In this document: positions 56,616 to 64,000 of the stretch, piece by piece | Position numbering within the stretch: the stretch's first letter is position 1 | Layout: every line of letters starts with the position of its first letter | Assembly (NCBI GenBank): GCA_001414485.1 | Contig: LLEY01000259.1 | Coordinates: forward strand, 1 to 64,000 | Length of the DNA stretch: 64,000 bases | Reading direction: 5' to 3' | From: Calycina herbarum | Lineage: Eukaryota; Ascomycota; Leotiomycetes; Helotiales; Pezizellaceae | The notes under the pieces: model-generated | What the model was told of the DNA's origin: nothing | The model's input: the letters and a program-made list of their open reading frames with translations, nothing else | The model's database searches: none | Made by a program: the position numbers and the translations under genes

Positions 56616-57602
56616 CGGGGCTAGATGGTGGATTGGCGTCTTGGTGTATGTTGGCAGATGGGATCAAGGGGAGTTCAGTCTTAATTGCTATGGCTAGATC
56701 TTTATAATTGCAAAGTTATTGGCCCACAAATCGAGTCTTGGTAAAATCAGAGTACAAGATTCCTTGATTACTCTTTACATAATGCACCCCTCTGTTGCAT
56801 TACTCGGACACTGCTGAGAAGCAAAATATTTAGGTTCAACCTTTCTTAAATGTTTGCGACTGTCCTAGACTAGTGGGTACTTGTGGTTACTGCTTAATGA
56901 GGTGCACAAGAGAGTACAGATTCTTGTGCAGCAGCAAGAACCGGATTCCTCATTGACTGAAATTGTCATTTTGCTAGTAGGAGGTACTCGGGGCGTAACA
57001 TTTTGAAAAGGGTGAGCTCTTTTATTGTCTTCATATTGTGTTGACCGGGTACGAAGGCAGAATTGGTGGTTGTTTGGTTGCTGAAAAGAGCATTCACTGT
57101 GGACCTTAAACTGGAACAAAACTTGAGTGCAAATGGAAATCTGAGGAAGAATAGATCACCAATGTAAAGTTCGGTCAGCAGATGGAAGACAACCGCTTCA
57201 TGGCTTGGTGCTAATTTCGAAATTGGGCGATTGCAGGTCCTTCGTAGTACAGTTCTGCACTTCTGAAACCAAGCTTCGAGTGTGGATGAAATAGCTGGGA
57301 CTGGATCTTTCATAATGTCATTAACTTTTGTTCTACGCAATCCAATATTGCCAATTCGCCCGTATGTTTTCGAGGGAGGTTGTAGTCCATGGCTGTGCTC
57401 GAAGCTCTTCGTTTCTTCACATGAAAAATCCAGGCACGGATTGTGGTTCTGTATTTGTTCAATTCTCAACTCCTATGCTTGGCGGAATAGCTTTGCATTT
57501 CATTTGCCTAGAAACCCTACAAGCAGCAAATAGCATAGCCCGTCCAATGCAAATGCAGCATAAACCATTCTCCCAAACCCAACCCCGTGCGAAATCCCCT
57601 CT
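56616..57602. other. Convergent 3' region
   Basis: Lies between TYR1 and uS9. The minus-strand open frame at 56966-57469 (168 codons) has no domain and starts at a non-ATG codon in part of its track, so it is not called. No repeat is seen. Confidence 0.4.
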
Positions 57603-58241
57603 TTAACGGTAAGACTTTTGGTATCTGGCTCTGGCTCCGGGACCTGTAGAAAAAAATCGTCAGCATTACTCCAACCTTTATCATCCAAATAGAATAACCC
57701 ACCTCCAAACTTCTTAGGCTCGCATCGTCTGTTATCTGCAACCAACAGGGTTCGGTCGTATTGGACAAGTGCCTGCTTCAACTCGTTCTTGGAGTGCTCA
57801 TCGACGAATTTTTGGTAGTATGCAACGAGGGACTTGGAGATGGCTTGACGGATGGCATAAACTTGGGAGACGTGTCCACCACCGGTGACTCTGACGCGGA
57901 TATCGACGTTGGCGAACTTCTCGAGACCGACGATGAGGAGTGGCTCGTAGACCTTGAATCGCAAAATCTCTGGTTGGACGAGGTTTAGGGGTTTTCCGTT
58001 AACTTTGACCAAGCCTTTTCCTGCCTTTTTGAAATGTCAGTATTTCCTCTTTCGCGTTTTCTCCTTATGCTTCCGAATATCTCGCATGGTCTCGTAGGGG
58101 CCCTGGGTTTTGGCGCAGGTTGAGATGCGCATCAATGCCCCTCAACCCTCGAATTTTTCGAAAAATCGTACATACCGTGCATCGCGCAACTGCCGTAGCA
58201 GTCTTCTTCTTGCCGAAGCATTGGACGGATTGTGTCGACAT
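57603..58241 (-). CDS. RPS16: 40S ribosomal protein uS9
   Basis: Small-subunit head protein whose C-terminal tail reaches the P-site tRNA. Exons 58176-58241, 57703-58024 and 57603-57643 give 142 residues. It starts [20 protein letters not shown] and continues [58 protein letters not shown] and CEPKKFGG, then the last exon adds [12 protein letters not shown], the usual end. Introns are 151 and 59 nt. The first acceptor is taken as the AAAAAG at 58025 because the CAG four bases on would break the frame. The gene lies head to head with VPS22. Confidence 0.96.
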
Positions 58242-58466
58242 CGTGAATGCTGGTTGACAGGTTTTGGGTTTCTTTTTGGTATTTTCGAGATTTCTTTACC
58301 GTGGTGGGATTCCAAGCGAATCGCCGGGCTGTTTTAGGCGCTAGCCATATTTGGTCTCCCCCGTTCACGTGCCGCGCCTGGAACCTCAACTTCACCTCCA
58401 ACCCCGTCTTCAAGGTTGTGAGATATTATCACCAAATTTAACCACAATAAATAAAGAATCTTCGAT
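58242..58466. promoter_or_regulatory. Shared promoter of RPS16 and VPS22
   Basis: Only 225 bp separate the two outward-facing start codons, so both genes must share control sequence. No known motif is clear by eye. Confidence 0.5.
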
Positions 58467-59299
58467 ATGTCACGCAAAGGGGTTGGTTTAGCCGCCTTCG
58501 ATCGGTCTAAAATAACCTCAGCTCAATATGCCTCCCATGGCAATAACCTCAGAAGTTCACACTCCACGTCTCTAGCAACACAACTCTCTGTTTTCCGGTC
58601 TCTTCTCCAACAGTTTGCTCAGACCCATGCAAAAGACATTCGATCGAATCCAAGCTTCAGGGCTGAGTTTGCTCGTATGTGTTCAGCTATCGGTGTTGAT
58701 CCTCTTGCAAGTAGTAGTGGTAGCAGTGGCAAGGATGGAGGTGGGAGTTTCTGGGCTCAAATGCTTGGAGGAAGTGTAAATGATTTTTATTTTGAACTTG
58801 CTGTCAGAGTTGTGGAAGTTTGCGGTGCCACAAGAGAAGAAAATGGTGGTCTTATTGGTGTTAAAGAAGTGAGGGATAGAATTATGAGCACGAGAATGGA
58901 AGGTTCTTCGGAAATTACCGAGTAAGTGAGATGCCAAATTTTGAAAATGATAAACGACTAATACTTTGCAGTGATGATATCCTCCGTGCAGTAAACACAC
59001 TCAAACCCCTTGGATCCTCCTATTCAACTCTTACAGTTGGCCACAAACTCTATATCCGTTCCATCCCCAAAGAACTCAACACCGATCAAAGTGCCGTCCT
59101 GGAAGCCGCTCAAATGCTCGGCTATGTCAGCGTTTCCATGCTAATGTTGAATTTGAAATGGCCAAGGGCTCGAGCGAAGACGGCGATTGACGACTTGGTC
59201 TCTGAAAGTATGTTGTGGGTTGATATGCAATCTGAGGAAACAGAGTATTGGAGCCCAGGTTTCATGCTTGAGGCTGGAGATGATGGCGAGTCCGCATGA
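58467..59299 (+). CDS. SNF8: ESCRT-II subunit VPS22
   Basis: Winged-helix subunit of ESCRT-II, which sorts ubiquitinated cargo at endosomes. Two exons (58467-58921, 58972-59299) give 260 residues, the usual length. It starts MSRKGVGLAAFDRSKITSAQ and continues LSVFRSLLQQFAQTHAKDIR, FRAEFARMCSAIGVDPLAS and NDFYFELAVRVVEVCGATRE, a block highly typical of EAP30/VPS22. The second exon carries DDILRAVNTLKPLG and LGYVSVSMLMLNLKWPRARA, the second winged helix. The intron is 50 nt with a GACTAAT branch. Confidence 0.95.
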
Positions 59300-59562
59300 G
59301 GCACATAGGTCGAAGTTCTCGAAAACACTTGATTCTTGATGCTTGAAGCATTTGACATAACCCAATCATTCGCCGCTAGAAAAAAGCAGACATGGCCCTC
59401 AAACACTACACTCTGCTACGTATCGGAACTGATCGTCTGCAGAAAATCATATTTTTCCTCCTGCTATTAAGTCAGCTCAGGAATGGTGCAGCAATTTTGG
59501 TAGCATGCGACCCCTCTCCACTCACCTGAATGGCTTTGGCCTATGTTTTGGAGTCCCTCTCG
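59300..59562. other. Convergent spacer
   Basis: 3' regions of VPS22 and the Pro/Gly-rich membrane protein gene. Nothing else is seen. Confidence 0.5.
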
Positions 59563-60033
59563 CTATCCGCTTGAACTCGAAGCAGTGCTACCTGTAGGAT
59601 TGCCCGTAGGGCCACCTGCTTGAGTGTTTCCTGTTTGATTCCCTCCCGGTTGGGGACTACCTGCTTGAGGAGAGCCTCCTTGGTTGTTGCCTGTTTGGTT
59701 TCCTCCTGAATTTTGTCCACCTCGGGAACTGCCTGTATTGGGACTTCCTGGATTTGGTCCACCTCCCTGTGCTCCTCCCGGTTGGGGTTGATTCGGACCA
59801 GGGGATGAAGGGTTTGGAGCTGGCGGGGTTGGTGGGGTTGGCGCAGCAGGTTGAACTGGTGAGTTTGGAGCTGGAGGTTGAACTGGTGGGACCATCGGAA
59901 CAGGGGATGGCGGAGGAGAATACCACTCCCTCCCATTCGAACAGTCCATACTTTTGAAAATGATCCAGCCGCAAAGGAGGCCAATCGCCGCCACAACAAC
60001 TGCAACGACAACGAGGATTGTACTGGCAGGCAT
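59563..60033 (-). CDS. Pro/Gly-rich single-pass membrane protein
   Basis: Intronless 156-residue open frame. The N-terminus is one membrane helix (STILVVVAVVVAAIGLLCGW, then IIF). The rest is low complexity: a Pro-rich part (VQPPAPNSPVQPAAPTPPTP) followed by a Gly/Asn/Gln-rich part with repeated GGNQTGN and GSPQ(P/A)G units, ending in Ser. The tail is probably disordered and could be outside the cell or in the cytoplasm. No family recognised. The real C-terminus could differ if an intron were present, but none is needed. Confidence 0.55.
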   Translation of the reverse strand: MPASTILVVVAVVVAAIGLLCGWIIFKSMDCSNGREWYSPPPSPVPMVPPVQPPAPNSPVQPAAPTPPTPPAPNPSSPGPNQPQPGGAQGGGPNPGSPNTGSSRGGQNSGGNQTGNNQGGSPQAGSPQPGGNQTGNTQAGGPTGNPTGSTASSSSG

Positions 60034-60753
60034 GGTTCCGGCTCTGGTGTTGAAGATATCCCGATTTGAAAGACGTCAAGTAGATTTAAAGTAGAATTTA
60101 CTTTGCTATTTCAACTTTCTGGTTCTCATTGTGTTACAAAGTGTTTGCTGGCCAAAGAGTCAACCAACGTACAATGAGACAAGCGTCGTTGTACGTTCTA
60201 CAGATTATGCGGATGAAACTTGCTAGTTGGCAGTGTACATTCGATCTGGAGCTCCCCTAAATAACAAACCGATTTGTATTCCTTGGTATTATCATGATTT
60301 CCTTTCTACTCATACCTTAAATCTTAGCATCCATGATTTATCTACTTACGAAAGTCCTCGGCCACCTAGTAACCGAAGCTTCGCGATGGATAATAAAAGC
60401 AGAGCTCTTTCCACGAGTTCTTTTTGAATCCCGTCATTACTCTGTGATTTTGACACAATATGAACAAACAGACAACGTTCTGATGATTTACAAAATGAAG
60501 TAGTAAGTTATATGGCAAGGTCCCCTACTAAGAATAGTCGGATTTCTTCATTATTCCCAACTTTCTCATATGATATTGTAATTCAGATGACAATCAGACG
60601 ATTCATAACCGTACGTTTTATCAAGTTCTTTCCAAAGTTGCATTTATTAGATTTCTTTTGTCTTCATGTTGTTTGGTATTTTGCTATCACGTTGGTTCAT
60701 CTACGATTCAGCTTCTATGCTTTCGTTTTTGCTTCTGCTTCCATAATTTTCCT
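60034..60753. other. Intergenic
   Basis: AT-rich. The plus-strand frame 60512-60973 runs antisense to the more convincing minus-strand fragment at 60754-60945 and is not called. Confidence 0.4.
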
Positions 60754-60945
60754 TCACACTGAAATATCGTTCACTCTAGTTAAGATGTTTTCTGTAAATC
60801 GAATTCTAACTAGTATACCCCCATCTTCTAACTCCTCCACACTCCAAAACCCCTTGTTTTCAGTGTCCAAGCAATTTAGACAGGCCAGCACAATGTCTGT
60901 GTACATGTTACCCTTTTGCAAATACGTGGTTGCAGTATACCCCAA
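60754..60945 (-). pseudogene. C-terminal relic of a large fungal protein
   Basis: A minus-strand frame reads TATTYLQKGNMYTDIVLACL, NCLDTENKGFW and DGGILVRIRFTENILTRVND, then ISV and a stop. This resembles the C-terminal end of large fungal proteins with kinase-like or HeLo/STAND domains, which often end in a YTxVVLxCLxCLD...VGVRYIEKVL...ISV pattern. The rest of the gene is not found upstream; the frame is open but loses resemblance within about 20 residues. It is a truncated relic if the match is right. Match judged from memory, no alignment run. Confidence 0.4.
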
Positions 60946-61083
60946 ATTGCTAGCAGAAAATTGTAGTAGATGAGTAGAGGAATATTTAATGTTTAATGCA
61001 ATGAAAATTGGATATGATATTTGATGTTTTGTTGTTTTGTTGATGTGGTGTTGGTGTGAAACGATGTGTGTAGCTAGCTATTG

Positions 61084-61183
61084 GTAGGTCACCTACTGAT
61101 TGTCTGTACTCATTTTATCATGCTATTTGCAGGTCACCTACCAATAGTAAAATTTTAGAACCTGCTATTTGTAGGTGACCTAC
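61084..61183. repeat. Three copies of a GTAGGTSACCTAC palindrome
   Basis: Copies are GTAGGTCACCTAC (61084-61096), GCAGGTCACCTAC (61129-61141) and GTAGGTGACCTAC (61171-61183). Each is an odd palindrome around a central C or G. The flank CTATTGGTAGGT appears on the plus strand at copy one and on the minus strand at copy two, so the copies alternate in direction. Confidence 0.75.
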
Positions 61184-62480
61184 TAATAAACACGGTAAAT
61201 ATCCTCATCGCACCACTTTACTCAAACATTGTGCAACATCGTCAAATAATTAACCTCCTAGAAGGATTCGGCACTCCCCAACTTTGGCGGGCGCCCATTT
61301 CGGATCCCTGTTGAAGCTACCAAATTCGCCTCTCGAAAATCCACATCTTAAAGACTCAGACCGAGTACTATCCCAGGAAAAGGTACGCTGTCCCTCTTGT
61401 CATTCCGATACCAAACGAAAGATCACCATAGTCCCAACTCGGAGATTGTATATCACGCTGTGTCACATAGCTGTCCCAATGACTTCACAAACCAACACAG
61501 CGGCCCAAAGTCCCCTTGTATTTCGAGTTATCGGGGCCAACATGCAACTACCACCAATAATTCGGCAGCGTGACAAGAAACCCATGCCAAACCTTCCTGT
61601 ACCGAAATTCCTCGTAGCTGAGGATGGCGATACGGATTTCGATGTCAGGTTGTATCACCAAGCAAGTTCGTGTGAGAATTGGTGTCAAGGAATTGGTTAA
61701 AATGACTTAATCGACAATGCAGAGTCTGTTGGGAAGATAAAGCTCAACATAAAACTCCTCAGGACAGGATCTAGAGACATCAACTAACCTCGTACTGAAT
61801 CCATCCTCGCTCGTCCGGTTGATAAAGCCATGTCCATGTTTAGAGAACCGAGGGTTTCAGAAGAACACGAGAGGAAACAAGCGACGCTTAGGCCGCCCGT
61901 ATTTGATGTTTAGCTTTTGCTCAAGGTGTCTACGAGCTATCTCCGTTCGATCCATTTTGCCGAAGTGTATGCTGCACGAGGACCTGAGCTCGCTAGATTT
62001 ATCACTGTATCAAGCACTCCATACCTTCTCGTGGTGAACAAAAAAAGCGGCAGTGAATACTTCACATTAGTACGTGAACTAGCTCATGTTATTTGCAAGT
62101 AAATATTCGGGAATTTTCATAATCCATTTCCGAGAAATTGTTCTAACTTGATGGAACAATTGAGTAGAGCAACTTTACATCAAACGATAAGTAACATTAC
62201 TCTTTATCTATTGTTTTTGATGTCGTCGGAACTTCATTTAGCATCTAGAATTATTCTAACTAGCTAGAATGAGTAAATCACGTAACTTCATATTCGACTA
62301 TGTATAATTCTACACTTTTGTTTTTGTTTACACTTTATTTGTAAGTCAATTTGTTATTTGGAAAGTATTCTAACTAACTGGAACAAATATATGAACTAAC
62401 TTTCTATTAGACGTTAATCCTCTAAGAAACATGCTTAAAAATAAAACGTAGACAAACTAAAAGCGTCATAGAAATTACTC
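61184..62480. other. Intergenic, AT-rich at the end
   Basis: Open frames at 61284-61700, 61819-62037 and 61917-62102 have no domain and are not called; some may be relics. A degenerate repeat occupies about 62141-62400. Confidence 0.4.
62141..62400. repeat. Degenerate three-unit repeat, ~113 bp
   Basis: Units start near 62141, 62252 and 62367, each with an imperfect palindrome of the form TTCTAACT-(4)-GGAACAA or CTAGAAT. The reverse complement of unit one includes TTTGATGTAAA, also found in the third unit of the 19596-19850 repeat. Confidence 0.55.
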
Positions 62481-64000
62481 TCAAGACCTAACAGCAACCT
62501 TGATTGACACCATTCTTGCTCTCAACAGTCATAGTGATGAGCTCTAAATACTTAAGTGTTTTATCTCTATTCTCCAGCCCCCAAAACTCCAGCCCAAACC
62601 TGACCAGCAAGTACGCCAACTGAACCAAAACCATATTCTGAGCAGGACACATCCTTCTCCCACCAAGAAAAGCTTGATGCTGCCACTTAGCTTCCCAAAG
62701 CGTTCGTCCCTTTTTCTTCGACTAGGTTTAAATTCATCAGCATCCTCGCCCCAGAAAGTGGGATCACGTTGTAAGGTGTAGAGGTCCATTTCCACCACCG
62801 TTCCTTTGGGGACTAATGTTGGGGATTCACCGGTTGAACCACCGCCCTTGGGGAGGATCGTGTGTTTCAATGCGGTGCGAGCGAGTCTTGATGCGGTGGG
62901 GTGGAGGCGGGGACTCACGTCGATAATGGATTTTGTTATCAGCAAGGAATGGAGGAGCTCGAATGTATATTCCTGGTCTTTCTCGATGCCCGCCACTTCA
63001 GTGCGAAGGATTTCCCAGTCGCACGGGTGACGAGCAAGCTCGAAGATGATACCCCCGAACGCAATGGCTGCAGTGTCTCTAACAGGGAAGAAAGCGTTAA
63101 GAATTTGTATCCTGAGATCGTAAGGGTCTTGAGTCAACCTTGTCATTTCCTCCAGAAGTACATATCGTTTGTGTTCCGAATCTTCTTTTTTCCCTTCTCT
63201 TTGGTTTTCGATGGCACGCTGTACACGTCTGTCCACGAAGGCGTGAACCTTTGTGTGTGCCTTCTTCCAGTAAGAATCTAGATAAAGTGGCCAGCGGAAG
63301 GGACCGAAAATTAATAGCAATGCAAGACCCAATGGTGAGCGGTCGAATGCTTTCATGAATTCGTCCGTTTCGAGGGGTGTTTCTGAAGTAAAACTCTCTG
63401 TCGGTTCTCCAAAAAGGAATTTTGTTGAAGATTCTAGGAACTTGTTAGGGTTAGTTAAGTTAGTACACTACAAGGAGGTTCGTATTAAGTTACTCACCAA
63501 CCTCTTCACCAGCGGCAATAAATCAAATGCCGACCCATTCCTGGGCACAAGAGCCAAAAACCTCGCAACATGCCGCTCAAAATTCCCCAAGTCAGCTATC
63601 TCCGTCCTACTAAACGTTGGCCTAATAAGTGCCCTCCAATATTTTCAAAAACCCCCATCCTCCATGAAAACCCCACGACCCAAAAATAGAGCACCGATCG
63701 TCCCTCTCATAGGACCAACACTAAAACCTTGAAACACGACGTAGAAATTGTTTGTATATTCTGAGGACTTGAAGTTTGCAATTCCGACACGTTTAAAGAT
63801 TTCATCAAGAATGTTGGACCGTAAATTTTGAGAGTTTTCTGTATGCTTCCGATCGACATCCTTCCATGTCTGCTGTACGGATTTTAGCGAATGTATCGAT
63901 TCCAAAGAATGGGTCCCAGCTCGATACCCATGGGGCTCTTTTGCAGCCTTGATTTCGAGTAGCTTCTGCTGATCGTCTTCTTGTGTCCAGGGCGCGAAGC
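62481..64000 (-). pseudogene. Cytochrome P450, decayed, 5' end outside the window
   Basis: P450 homology runs through the whole stretch in several frames. From the window edge: APWVSSWDPFFGIDTFAKIR, a shift near FYGPTF, then GFSVGPMRGTIGALFLGRGV with in-frame TGA at 63645-63647 where P450s of this group have Trp, then WRALIRPTFSRTEIADLGNF. A normal 57-nt intron (63441-63497) joins LVKRL to FLESSTKFLFGEPTESFTSE. The I-helix block is AFFPVRDTAAIAFGGIIFEL. In the K-helix, ExxR is replaced: IIDVSPRLHP has Val for Glu. Near 62708-62727 the frame is lost, and the haem loop FLGGRRMCPAQNMVLVQLAY lies in another frame. A further shift occurs near 62490. This is a clear pseudogene of a fungal P450; the subfamily is not assigned. 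Confidence 0.88.

Noticed and set aside
56966..57469. 168-codon minus-strand open frame downstream of TYR1
   Set aside because: No recognisable domain, and it lies in the 3' region between two convergent conserved genes.
60512..60973. 153-codon plus-strand hydrophobic open frame
   Set aside because: Its opposite strand carries a fragment that looks like real protein, so this is more likely a shadow.

Overview
The window is nuclear DNA of a filamentous ascomycete. Genes are split by short GT..AG introns of mostly 48-66 nt with CTAAC/CTAAT-like branch sites. The gene set is typical of Pezizomycotina: a Zn2Cys6 regulator, an F-box protein, a STAND-type ankyrin protein and a fungal P450. The style of the proteins suggests Leotiomycetes, but that is an inference and no species is claimed. 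Exon limits were worked out by hand from reading frame and splice signals; there is no transcript evidence.

Layout. Positions 1-14.6 kb hold an F-box protein, CAB2 (coenzyme A synthesis), a Zn2Cys6 transcription factor and an inositol-monophosphatase-like gene. Positions 14.6-24.2 kb are AT-rich and gene-poor, with a 19-bp tandem array, a decayed unknown gene, a 106-bp degenerate repeat and two broken tandem paralogues that look like 2-oxoglutarate/Fe(II) dioxygenases. Positions 25-32.7 kb hold two small membrane-protein genes, acireductone dioxygenase, a secreted protein, a C2H2 zinc-finger gene, an intron-containing tRNA-Gln with an inverted mutated fragment nearby, and a small GRG protein. 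Positions 32.7-43.9 kb are mostly empty, with a frameshifted four-helix membrane protein gene, a small Cys-rich gene and a MITE-like element.

Positions 43.9-59.3 kb are the gene-dense core: ankyrin protein, eIF3c, a small conserved protein, AAR2, ribosomal uS11 (RPS14), TYR1 (prephenate dehydrogenase), ribosomal uS9 (RPS16) and ESCRT-II VPS22. uS11/TYR1 and uS9/VPS22 are divergent pairs with short shared promoters. Positions 59.5-64 kb return to accessory sequence: a Pro/Gly-rich membrane protein, a gene-tail relic, palindromic and tandem repeats, and a decayed cytochrome P450 that runs off the window end.

Several broken genes carry single stops that could come from C-to-T changes (CGA to TGA, CAG to TAG, TGG to TGA), and the tRNA fragment differs from the intact tRNA mainly by transitions. 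This fits RIP-like mutation in a two-speed genome but is not proof. The most unusual item is the tandem dioxygenase-like pair at 20.1-24.1 kb, which keeps a full HxD...H...R pattern in both copies.
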